Positions 1 to 10,329 of a DNA stretch of 64,000 nucleotides are shown in pieces. The position numbers and the translations under genes are program-made. Position 1 is the stretch's first letter, and each line of letters begins with the position of its first letter. The notes below the pieces were generated by a model. That model saw only the letters and a program-made list of their open reading frames with translations, was not told the DNA's origin and did no database searches. Origin of the DNA: Scolanthus callimorphus (Eukaryota; Cnidaria; Anthozoa; Actiniaria; Edwardsiidae); assembly GCA_033964015.1 (NCBI GenBank), contig CM066925.1, positions 6,775,998 through 6,839,997 on the forward strand, in the 5' to 3' direction.

Positions 1-300
1 AACAAACTCAACGCATGCGCATTTCGATCTGTCGGCCTGACGTCACCACAGCAAACCCGACCAATTTTCAACATCGAATTTCTTATGATCAAGCTAGTGT
101 AACGGAGCGTCCTGGAGCGGAGTGGATAGCTTTTCACAGGTTAACTCGGTGCTGTAGGGAAGGCCATTTGTTATTTGTGATAAAATGATGTAAATTATTT
201 TACTGCTTTTAAACTGCTTTTGTGAGTCGTGCAAGTAATATAATTTGTTTGCCTGTTCCGCTCCAATGCAAATTTAGCATTTACTTGACTTGAGGAAGAA

Positions 301-970
301 ACAAATTGGACCATACTTCCAGACAAAGAGCTGAAGCGTCGTATGGCGACCGTACGGTTCTTATGCCCACGCCAGAGATTTCGGCCCTGACAGTCGTTAT
401 CCTGGTGTTGAAATGCTCAGTAGCTAGATACCTATGGGTGAGAGAACGCCCGGCCACCAGACCATATAAGGACGCCCCTTGTACCGTTAGTGAACAATCA
501 ACTAATTAATAATGCATCACCAACGTATTTATAGGTCTGAAGAGTGTGTTAGAGATCCATGTGGGACCCGCTGTTGGTTGTCTTTTTAACTAGTAGTAGC
601 TTATCTCACGATAATGCAGAAATATTTTTCTCAGTTGCCGTTTAGCATGTTTATCACTCATATTCCAATAGTAGGCATTACATTGACACGGAAATGAGTT
701 TCTTTTTGAGTTGTCTGTTTGCGCATGCGCACATACGTCATCTTGTACCTCCATCACAGCATGAGAAAGTCAGCATGACCAAGAGGCTCTGGGAACGAGA
801 TTGGACCCTTCGGTTGTCTGGCCCAAAGCAGCATTTACTTTTTCCTTTAATGTCGTTCTCCATTTGTCCGAAACACTCCTCTATCCATGGACGACGCCTT
901 ACGTAGATCGATAGAGAGGTGGGCAAGTAGAGGTCTAAATAGTGAAACTAAACAAGGGCAACAATCTTTA
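301..970. other. No gene or clear repeat recognised
   Basis: Short open frames only, without recognisable domains or splice structure. A short stretch near 777–800 (aggctctgggaacgagat) is a motif that recurs in several repeats of this window, for example near 26490 and 26640. Confidence 0.4.
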
Positions 971-976
971 TGCAAA

Positions 977-1036
977 GCCTCCGTAGTCTAATGGATATGA
1001 CGTCGGCCTCCTAAGCCCGGAGGTGCGATTTCACGA
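977..1036 (+). pseudogene. Degenerate tRNA-Arg(CCT)-like sequence
   Basis: Starts with an acceptor-like GCCTCCG, then an A-box-like TAGTCTAATGG and an anticodon-arm-like stretch with loop CTCCTAA, which would read CCT (arginine). The T-arm and 3' acceptor strand are not recognisable and a T-rich run follows. I see a decayed tRNA copy or the head of a tRNA-derived SINE rather than a working gene. A covariance-model search would decide. Confidence 0.4.
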
Positions 1037-1230
1037 TTTTGTTTTTTTTATTCGAACGGTTTCAAACGGGAATTCAAATCATGGTCGTTACCGAAGCTGA
1101 TAATAATAATATACGTTTTTTATATAGCGCTATGCCTATAGCTCATAGCGCTTTACAGTTTAAAATTAACATAATATTAAGGAATTGTAGGACTGAATTG
1201 TAAGCTGACAGGGGTCGTTCAAAGTTAGAG

Positions 1231-1327
1231 TTAATTACCGAGTTTCGAGGCAATAACCCCAATACATCCCGAGGGCCGTAGGCCCGAGGGATGTATTGGG
1301 GTTATTGCCGAGAATCGAGGTAATTAA
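1231..1327. repeat. Perfect-arm hairpin at left end of the 1.9-kb repeat
   Basis: Two arms of about 45 bases, ttaattaccgag...ccgaggg and its reverse complement, around a short loop. The copy at 39518–39595 has the same outer arms but a shortened centre. Confidence 0.75.
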
Positions 1328-2860
1328 CGGACTTAGTTTACAGTTGACAAGGTTTTCAGAAAACAGGAACAAATGAAATGCATTCTTCTCATTGAATTGA
1401 ACAGTTTTGAAAAGGAGTACAGTTTACAATTGAAAAAGATAGCGGATTCCAATAGGAACTATTGTTAGTTATTTAGCTGCTTTCATAGAAGTGCGTTCCC
1501 CAGAGAAACTTATTGCAATTAATTTTTACCATGCACAATAAAGTTGTGATGCTGAAGAAAATGAATGACAACTTTTATTCAACCATGATTGACAAGGGTT
1601 TCCAAACACGAATTACGTCTTTTGTTTTCGTACAACAGCCAGTCCAATCAATCAAGCGGCCTTTTGTAAAAGCGCGACTCATTAAAGCGCTGTTATTTTG
1701 GTCGGTACGTAGCTGCTTAAAGCTCCTCTCTGGTTGGATAATACAACAATACCCTATACCTCAACACAAAGAACGAGGCTAATAGACTAGAGACAAAAGA
1801 ACTCCTTTGTAGAACGAAAATAATAGAGACAAAAGCAACTACGTCCTTACTGGTTATTTTCATTTGTACCACGCCCTGACAGCTACAGCTAATACAGATC
1901 AATTTGCATAACGTTGTGTCTAGCAAAACGGATGGAACTGATTCAAGATGGAGAAACTGAAGGCAAGTTTCAGGTATTTTGCGCTCGTTGGTTGCTCTCT
2001 ACGATTAGATATGCAATTAACCTGGTCATGATTTTATCTGTATTTTCAGGTTTACGTCTTAAACACACTCTATGGGCAATGAGACCAAGCAAGTAGACTG
2101 GACAAACGCTTCTCGATTATGGTTCAAGTGAAGGCGTTCTCGGAAATCGTGTTTTGTGGCGTTCAACGGGATTCGCATAAAGGATATTTAGGAGCAAATA
2201 TTGGTTATAGACAGACAGTCAGCATAGATGCATAAACTGAGATTATTGGATGTTTTTTCTCGGGGTAAGTGTATGGATTTGAATTCACTAGTTAAATGTT
2301 TGGGTTGATAATTGAATTAGTCATTGTGAAAGGGGCAACTGTCATGATCTATCATGAATTTGGTCTAACTTGGGGTCATTTTAAGTAGCTTAAATGCAGT
2401 CAACTCCCTACAAATCAACAAAATAATGGTCTACGTTTTTTAACTAACCTTTCAGCTGCTAGATCAATACAAATTTGGAGTATTTTCGTGTATAATCGAG
2501 CGGATGGAATGGATTGCTAATTGGCATTTTGATTTTCGAACAGGCTGAACAAGGTTCTTTTTCTTTTTAAGACTAATTTGAAACAGAATATAGGTTCGGA
2601 GTTGTTTCTGTAGAACGCTTGTCTTATTTTAAAACATTTTGATGAAACAAACGTGACAGTGCCCCTTGAAGTCTTGGTAAAAATGGCTTATTGTGTGGTT
2701 CCAGAAATTATCCATAGGAAGGATAATAGGAAAGGATATATTTTCCATACAAATACTGTATTTTTCTTCGGGAATTCCAGAGAGGTGGGGGGTCACTTTT
2801 CAACACTCTTCCGGGGAAGGGGGATATTTTCTGGAACCACACATTATTGATTTACAGGTA

Positions 2861-2962
2861 AGTAAATGGCTTATTATGGATTCATAGGTAAATAACTAGA
2901 TATTTACCTATGAATCCATAATAAGCCATTTATTTACCTATGAATCCATAATGAGCAATATA
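2861..2962. repeat. Palindromic tandem of a 30-base motif
   Basis: The motif ggcttattatggattcatag and its reverse complement alternate three times. A reduced version is at 41110–41180 in the other copy of the 1.9-kb repeat. Confidence 0.65.
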
Positions 2963-3165
2963 TTTACCTAGAAATTCAATTCAATTCTATTGATCAACCC
3001 CAACCTTTCCTGGAGAATTCAAATCCCTCCCCGACTTTTAGTTTGTTGAGAGCCATTATCCGAGTTAATTCCCTACGAATAACAATGGAAACCGCGTCAA
3101 CTGTAAACTAATAGAGCTTTTTACAGTTTTAAATATTATTTTCATGTCATCATCTTTTGATTCGT

Positions 3166-3340
3166 AACCTCGTCCCCAGGGATCTTGTTGATCATTTTCA
3201 AAATTTTAAAGGCTTATCATTGTTTAGAGGGTAATTGTGTCCTCAAAATATTTTGCGACGCGGATACCCCGTGAAAAAGCCAAGTTTGCCAGAGCTGCCA
3301 TCTTGAAACTTACCCACAAGACCTTGAGGACAAGGTTTTT
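3166..3340. repeat. Inverted-repeat element, copy A
   Basis: Left end aacctcgtccccagggat and right end accttgaggacaaggtt form degenerate inverted termini. The same family as 4311–4540; the duplicate is at 17671–17798. Confidence 0.5.
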
Positions 3341-3617
3341 GGCTCGTCGCCTTCCGCTGCACAGACAACCGAAGGCTCTGGGAAGAGAAGGATCTAGGGA
3401 CAAAAGCTCGAGCTTTTGCTAGGAAACAATACCAACGTGCTTTGCATATTTACCAATTAGACACGAGAATAAATGTGCGTTTTCTTAGCTTGGAGTCTTA
3501 ACCAGGTCCAGCACTGTGTACTTCGTGTTGTGGTGTTCCCTCTCTATTTGGTCCCTCCGGATATCCTCGATCACCTTTGTAGCACCTCCGCGTCAGGGCA
3601 CTCAGGGCACATCTTTA

Positions 3618-3730
3618 GCACATTCTCGAACCCAGAGCTCCCCGGCTCGTAACCTCGCGGAGAAGGCTCTGGTGACAGCCACTGACGCATGCGCGAGATT
3701 TAATACAGAGCCCCTGACTCTCTCCAAGTT
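3618..3730. repeat. Fragment of the 'cccagagctccccggctcgt' repeat family
   Basis: Shares its termini with 18072–18170, with 59630–59705 (reverse orientation) and with the more complete inverted-repeat copy at 63811–64000. The core contains a gcgcatgcg-rich palindrome. Non-coding, probably a MITE family. Confidence 0.5.
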
Positions 3731-4310
3731 CCAAATTTACAGTAATTTTTAGAGAGAGCCTTGACTTGAGGTTATTGTTTGTGGGCATTGGAGCGTAATT
3801 CGAACATGGCCTATTGAACAATTATCACACAGCCATGAATTAGCCAATGAGAGAGGTCCAAAAAATGACAACAAGCGGAAAACATATCAAGAAAATTTCG
3901 CCATATATTTCAACTTATTTGCAAGGCCTGTAAGTGTATTTCTCATATATATAATATATAGGGAATTGTAGCAGGGAAATTCACCAGAACTTGCAGATGT
4001 TCGAAAAACATCGTTCTCTTGGTCGCCATTTCGTTTTTCCTACGCCTGAGACAATACCACAGGCAACCCGCGTGGATTTGTAAAAAACTAACTGGACTTT
4101 CTTGATATGATCACCGCGAGAAATACCACGAACGTACTTACCGCCAAGTGAAAAGGATAATCACAGGCAACAAGGAGGAGGTGAGCATCAGATGGCGCCA
4201 TTCACGGATAAAATAGCTGGAAGAGCGGACAGGACGTCCCCCCCTCCCGGAATGAAAATGTGATAATGTGATTGATCTCCCCTCCTATTGTACGGTAGGT
4301 CGGTCCCAGT

Positions 4311-4540
4311 GTACCTCGACAACCTCGTCCCCAGGGTCTTCTCGGTCGTTTTCAAAATGGCGGTTAGCTCGGGAGAAGGCCCTGGGGGAGGCTGAGTCAC
4401 ATGACCGTTACGAAAAAGGAGAACCTCGCTCCCATGTTTTCAGTGGTCATGTGACTCAGCACTCCCCCAGGGTCTTGTGCTCGACCAACCGCCATCTTGA
4501 AAATTACCCACAAGACCCTGGGGACGAGGTTGGTACCTCG
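4311..4540. mobile_element. TIR element, about 230 bp, copy A
   Basis: Termini gtacctcgacaacctcgtcc and ggacgaggttggtacctcg are inverted, and homology of the arms extends inward (tcgtcccca...tggggacga, then catgtgactcagc inverted). No coding capacity. Duplicate at 18786–19014. Confidence 0.7.
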
Positions 4541-4861
4541 ATACACAACACTTACACGGCCAGTATGACTCGTACCCAGAGCTCCTCGCATATCAATCTT
4601 TTGGTCGGGGATGATCGTCGGAAATTTTCAGTTTCACCCCTAAAGGATACCAAACATGGCGTGGCTCAAATAATTTGTTACCCGAAAAGATGAGGCCTTA
4701 TGTCAGGTTAATTGATTATATGCCAAGTAGGCGCGAAGGAGACAGGTAACAGGTAAAATATATCCTTAAAAAAATTTCGAGTTTGACTAAAAAGCTCCCT
4801 TTAAAGTTGTCTAATTTATCGTCTTCTCATCGAGTAAGGGACCGGTCATTATTTATCGCCT

Positions 4862-4906
<45 letters not shown>

Positions 4907-4913
4907 GGGGGGG
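4862..4913 (+). repeat. Poly(G) tract: 44 G, A, 7 G
   Basis: Uninterrupted G from 4862 to 4905, then A and seven more G. It lies directly after the terminal motif tatcgcct of a TIR element, where other copies have a short G run (19336) or, at right ends, long C runs (12797–12821, 22477–22494). Strong G-quadruplex potential; the length may be uncertain in the assembly. Confidence 0.9.
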
Positions 4914-6054
4914 CAGAGGATTTTGGGGGTGATCACTTCATTTTGGGGCGATCGAAAGAGGGATCTCTCAAAGCCGGAAGCCCTGAAAGGGGGGACCACA
5001 ATAAATTTTCTAAATAGTTATTCAAGCAACTTCTCTAACATTTGCATTTTTGTACTTCACTTCACTCAATACATAATAAAATTTCGGCGCGCTTGGCGCG
5101 CATATAAAGAATAATCTAATAACTTTTTGGTAACTCGCGCAATGAAGACACTACCTTCGCACTTTCACAAGAACAAGTGTATCTTGGCGAGGAAAACAAA
5201 CTCACTCGTCCGTGGGCAGTCACTATGTTCGAAAGAAGAGTAAGCGTGAGTTCAGCGTTACAGGCATTGAAATTCGTCATTTGGGTCACGCTTCACGCAA
5301 ATGAATAATAATAATTTCGTCATTTCGGTGCGCAATTGCGCGCATGAATAATACAATCTACAGGATTTGTTTACTATACACACAAAAATGGAATGTTCAT
5401 CTACACTTTCTCTGAGGCTGATGAAATGCGTTTATCAAAATTCGGGCGCGCTTCACGCGCAAAGGAAAATGCGATCCCTCTATCTGTAAATTGTCTTCTA
5501 CTTGGTCAAATAGGGGTCGGAGGGTATCACGAAAACGTTTAACTGCTCTGAGGGGGGATCACATTAATCATTGTACTTATAGAGGGAGGATCACTGCGTT
5601 TTGACTTTGTATTAGGGAACTGTCATTATTTACTGAGGTTGGAGGGCCATGTTTTTGTCCAAAAGTGCTCCAAAAAAAATTTGACCCTCCCTTAAAAGTA
5701 CCTTTAAAAATGTGGCCCTCCCCTACATAGACCTGAAAAACATGTGACCCTCCCCTCTTACTTTTTTTAAGTAAGAAGTCGTTTTAACCGCCTGGATCGT
5801 GACTTCGATCTATTGTTAGCCCGCGACTCGATCATGTTTATCCCCAAGAACATAAAATTCATTACTATTATTATAACTTTGGAGAGCATTGAGTGCAAAA
5901 AGCGGGAATTATGTCACCATCATAACGCTGATTGACGCGCGCGGGCCCTTTTATATTAGAGCCCGCCAACATGATAGTACGCCAAAATGCTCGCCAAAGT
6001 TATAATAATGTAGTTTTGAACCGTTACTTAGGGAAAACTTAGTCTCCTTTCTGT

Positions 6055-6255
6055 TCAGCGAAATAACATCAACGGATGAATTCTGAGCACTGCGCGTTCC
6101 TGGACACGTTTCAAGAGGCTGTTACTGCACAGAGGACATGCGTGTTCTAACACAGACGTGACCAAGGCACTGTAAATTGCAGCGTGCGATCTTTGGCTAT
6201 ATTGGTAGAGAGAACAGGCTTTCCAAGCTGTGCACGTCCTTCCAGAACTGATCAC
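6055..6255 (-). pseudogene. Possible LINE reverse transcriptase C-terminal fragment, copy A
   Basis: The minus-strand translation has a motif resembling the thumb region of non-LTR reverse transcriptases (SALVTSVLEHACPLCSNSL then LLKRVQERAVLRIHP). Many such proteins have a 'LEYACPVW...LQRRALRIIFP'-like pattern there. Too short and degenerate for a firm call. Duplicate at 20794–20997. Confidence 0.4.
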
Positions 6256-7133
6256 ATACAGTAGGCTACTGACATCATCTTCGCGCGCATCATTCTCATG
6301 TCTTCGCCATCAGAATCTTCTCTTTCCTGGTTTCCTTTGTATCACTGTCACTCTCCTAATAGTCTCATCACTGTCTGCATCGTTCTCACTTTCCTCACTC
6401 TATTTTATGCTTGTAACGTCAAACTCACGCTGACCTAATGTGTCAGTTGTTTGGAAAAGAGTGACTGGCCGCCAGGCTTTTTTGTGGGGACAAGAATTTA
6501 AAATGGCAACCTTTGCGCGTGTTAAAACTGTAATAGAGGTCCTAAATTTTTTAATGCACATGATATAGAAGTTGCTGTAATAACTCCTTAGAACCATTAT
6601 TGTGGTCCCCTCTTCCAGGGCATCAGGTTGCGAGAGATTCCCCCTTTCACTCACACACACACAAAAAAAAATCCTTAGCCCTCCCTATCCCAGGCGATAA
6701 ATAATGACTGAAAAAATACATTTTACTGTAATCGCTTACGTACATCTCTCTTACTGACCCTTACTGATACGCGAAAACATAAATGGCCTACAAATTCAAA
6801 CATCTAGTCAATCTAGGGCTTTTGTCTACAGGCCCTACAGTCAACAATCGGCACAATTTATCTGTAGTTGCGAGAATCCAAAGTCGAATTTTTTTTGCTA
6901 GTTCCGTGAGCCGGTACGTTTTAAGAATCCGAAAATCCGCTCGATTTTTTCTTAAAATCCGTATAATCCGTGAGCTATTGAGGCTCAAATCCACCGATCA
7001 GCAAACCTATTCACCCCCCCCCCCCTTACTGTCTTCATCACTTCCGAATTCTTCGAAGACTAGTGCATCTTCGCCCTTTTCAGCCTCGTCTTCCGTAACC
7101 TATCTTACTTCTTCGGTGTCAGTCCTTACTTAG

Positions 7134-7262
7134 GCCTGGTTTCCATATAGTCTTATCTGTCGTATCGGTCTCATCAGTCGACCTTGAAACAATGGAAATT
7201 GGAATTATTCTTTTGTTTTTTTGGTTGACTAATGCGACTGATAAGAAATATGGAAACTAGGC
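7134..7262. mobile_element. MITE family M1 (about 125 bp), copy A
   Basis: Termini gcctggtttccatatagtc and atatggaaactaggc are inverted, with gtcttatctgtcgtat / actgataag continuing the arms. Three copies in the window: here, 21899–22026 and 28577–28694. No coding content. Confidence 0.75.
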
Positions 7263-7974
7263 TTTAAACATGCCTCTTTGGCACGGCAGGTTATTCTGTG
7301 CTAATGGTACAATTGGAGCTCGAATTTTGAATATATATAATCCCATATTTTTTGACCGGGGATGATCGTCGGAAATTTTCAGTTTCAATTATTTGAGCGT
7401 GGCTCAAATAATTTCTTACCCTAAAATATACCCTAAAAGATGAGGGCCTTATGTGCAAAGTAGGCGCGAAGGAGACCGGTAACAGTTAAAAGATACCCAT
7501 CAAGAAATTTCCGTGTTTGTTTCTAATTTATCGTCTTCTCATCGAGTAATCTCTCTTTCTTACACGGTTTTTAGATGCACTATCATGAGAGAAAACAATT
7601 TGGACACATATTTCGGCCCTAAAAGATACCAATCTCCCAAATTTACTGAAGATTAAGTCCCCCCCCCCCCCCGGGCTCTCTTTCTTACCCGTTTTTTAGC
7701 AGCTAAAGTTTTATTGCAGATCAAGGTTACCCCTAAAAGAGACCAAAACCCGTAATTATAACCACTAAAAGATACGACGATCATCCATGTACAATTTATT
7801 TCAGCATCCCCGACCCAACAATATGGGAGGTCACACTCCCCCCCCCCCTCCCCCCTCCCCGGGATTATAACACCGGTCAGAGCCATAAAGCACGACTGCT
7901 CGTTTTTAATACATTACCTATAACATTTATGAGGTCTTGTGACGCGTACTGTTGAGACGGTGCTATTAATAAAT

Positions 7975-7982
7975 ATGCAAAT
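7975..7982 (+). promoter_or_regulatory. Octamer (POU-type) motif upstream of TRIM copy A
   Basis: ATGCAAAT lies 115 bases before the start codon in a stretch that is conserved in copy B (22855–22862). ATGCAAAT is the classical POU-factor octamer. One 8-mer in AT-rich DNA is weak evidence. Confidence 0.2.
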
Positions 7983-8096
7983 TTACGAAAAGAAATGAGA
8001 TACGGGTCAGACGACAGATCGAGACTATCGAGACAGACACAACCAGAACTCCTTCCGCGATAGATTCTAATATACTAGTCTTTGTCAATATTCAAA

Positions 8097-10329
8097 ATGG
8101 ATATCCTCAGAGAAGAGCTCCAGAGCTCGCTTAAATGTCCCATGTGTTCTGAAATCCCACCAGAGCTGAAATTACTGGAGTGTTTTCATGCTTTGTGCGA
8201 GAACTGCTTGACACAAAACGCCAGACCCGACGAAAGCGAAACTCAGTTGTGCTGTCCATTGTGCAAGACGAGCACCGTGCTTCCCACAACCGGCGATATT
8301 ACGTCTCTACCCACAAGCGAAGTACACTTGAATATGAAACAAGTTTTAAATCTCACAGGAGAGACAGGTTCTGGTCGTCCAGCTTGTTCTTCTTGCAAGA
8401 AAGAAGGCAAAGAAACCCCTTCAAATCATTATTGTTGTGATTGCCCTCGCTATCTCTGTCAGGATTGCTTCAAAGGACATCAGATGTTTTGTGAAGGGCA
8501 CAAAGTGCTCCATCTGCGAGAGCTTACCGACCAAGATATGGCCTTCATATTTTTAAGGCCGTCATTCTGCAGCCACAACAGGCATACACATGAAATCTTA
8601 AAGTATTTTTGCAGCAATTGCCGAAATTGTTTGTGTGAAAAATGCCTAAAGGAACACCAAACAGGACATGATATTTTGGACTTGGAAAATACAGCCGCAG
8701 GTCAACAAGATATTTTGCGTGAAAAACTCGGACTTCTCGATACCAAAGCTGCAGCAGAGCACGAGAAATTGAACACCATAAGGGATAAGATATCTGAGAT
8801 AAAAAGGAAAGCAGAGGAAATTAAATCTCAGGTAATTAAAGCCGCTAAGGAACTCGCTCATTTTATTGAAGAAAATAAAGGAAACTTGCTCAGACAGATT
8901 GACGAAGAGGTCAGAAATGCGCTCAGTCGAGACGAAGAAGAGCAACGCTTATTGGATCAAATTCAAGCAGCCAGAGATCACATAACAAAACTGACTAAAT
9001 ATGCTACTTCCTGTCACGTGGTGCAATCCAAGATTTCCGTTGAAGAACGACTTGAAAGGATGCTAGAAATGCAGGTAGAGCTCAGTGATCTGGAACGTCA
9101 TATGGAATTTATTCCTAACAATGATCTCTATAAAATACAAGAGTTCGGGCTCGGATATATTCGTGCAGTAAGACCAGTAGATGCGACTAAATGTTTTGTT
9201 AAATTGAATCCGACGTCGAAGCATTGCAAGCTTTGAATAAAATCTGTCTCAGTGTCCATTTTAGAGATTCCTCTGGAGAAAGTGTTGGGAAATTTCCAGG
9301 GACCAATAATGTTGAAGTCCGCATTGATCCGAGAACGGAAGTTAAAGATTTGAAAGTATCAGAAAACCAAGAAGATAAGTGTAATGTCCAGTTTACCCCC
9401 AAGACTCCTGGACATTTTACCATCAGTGTGATGGTGAATGGTCATCACGTATCGAACAGCCCGATGGGTTTTGATGTAAAACCACAGGAACTGAAGGTTA
9501 TTGGGTTGTTTGCCATGACAGGAATGGCCAAACCGATGACACAGCCATATGGCATTGCAGTAAATAAGTCAAACACGAAGATCGCTATTACAGATCGGCA
9601 AGCCAACTGTGTGCAGATCTTTAATATAGAGGGTGTACTGATCAGGACAATTCGTGACACGGTTCAGCCACGACTGAGAAGTCCTGATGGGGTCTCCTTT
9701 CTGAATGAAGAAGATATTGTTGTTTCTGATTCAAATAACAATAGAATTGTCATTTTTAAGACAAGTACTGGCAAAGTTCTGAAATGTTTTGGTGGAAAAG
9801 GTGATAGTCCTGGAGCGTTTGATTACCCAACTGGGGTTCATGTTGATGAGAGTGGACGTATCATGGTGTGTGACTTGAATAACAAGCGTGTACAGGTTTT
9901 CACAGGAAGAGGGAACACCTGTTTGAGATTAAACAGCAATTACTGCAGCATGGGGGTTACTGCTGGCTACTCAGTGTAACATCTCATGGGGATCTTGTAC
10001 TGGTGTCTGACTCTAGGAACAATGTCGTGCATGTGCTACAACTACATGGGAGCTCATCATCAGTGACAAGGCACAGTACAATAGGAGAACCAGGTAGTGA
10101 TGATGGTCAGCTGAGTGACCCTTGTGGTCTAGCGGTCGACAGAGATGGTAACCTCTTGGTTTGTGATGAAGCAAATCACCGCATTCAAAAGTTCACGCTG
10201 GATGGCACTGGTAAGCTGGTTGGTAAATCATCCCGTATCACTGGCGAACCCACGCATTTAGCGATATTGGCAGATGGTCGTATTCTAGTTACGTGCTTGA
10301 AAAGTAATCAAGTACTGATTGTTAGGTGA
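8097..10329 (+). pseudogene. TRIM-NHL E3 ligase-like gene, copy A, two frameshifts as assembled
   Basis: Single-exon paralogue of the gene at 22975. I chose ATG 8097, which aligns with the copy B start. Order: RING C3HC4 (C14, C17, C29, H31, C34, C37, C53, C56), B-box 1 (about 97–137), B-box 2 (about 158–191), coiled coil (about 200–330), filamin-type repeat, NHL repeats, stop at 10327–10329. Frame breaks: AAA at 9201–9203 where copy B has AAAA, and GGG at 9911–9913 where B has GGGG. A clean in-frame 3-base difference near 9950 also exists. Without the two gaps every remaining codon is open, so this is a very recent pseudogene or a sequencing-indel artefact. TRIM-NHL proteins are ubiquitin ligases whose propeller binds RNA or protein; the substrate here is unknown. 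Confidence 0.85.

Larger units (their letters stand above)
1224..3110 (+). mobile_element. 1.9-kb interspersed repeat, copy in duplication A
   Basis: Begins gttagagttaattaccgag and ends gtcaactgtaaactaa. A near-full copy lies at 39511–41324 inside a WDR35 intron, and a fragment at 42604–42789. The corresponding point of copy B (about 17611–17618, ttcaaatagagc) is empty, so this segment moved as a unit. No transposase or reverse transcriptase reading frame is visible; it looks non-autonomous. It includes a hairpin at its left end (1231–1327) and a palindromic stretch near 2861–2962. Confidence 0.7.
4838..7335. mobile_element. Harbinger-like TIR element, copy A, right end lost
   Basis: Begins gggaccggtcattatttatc directly after gagTAA, as in copy B at 19312. 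In A the homology to B stops near 7335 and the right terminus is missing. A run of 44 G lies at 4862–4905 just inside the terminus. No transposase frame is visible. Internal remnants include a degraded reverse transcriptase fragment (6055–6255). Confidence 0.55.
4601..7818. mobile_element. Outer nested TIR element, copy A
   Basis: Left end ttggtcggggatgatcgtcg reappears inverted at the right end (cgacgatcatcc...ccccgacccaa, about 7778–7818). The element starting at 4838 is inserted inside it. In copy A a second version of the left flank (about 7355–7550) carries an uninterrupted gagTAAtctctc junction, resembling the pre-insertion site. Confidence 0.45.

Noticed and set aside
4268..4693. 141-codon plus-strand frame
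   Set aside because: Covers a foldback element and repeat flank; the equivalent frame in copy B is different and no domain is visible.
8082..8096. Alternative upstream start of TRIM copy A, five codons before 8097
   Set aside because: The upstream codon is TTG, not ATG; the ATG at 8097 aligns exactly with the copy B start codon.
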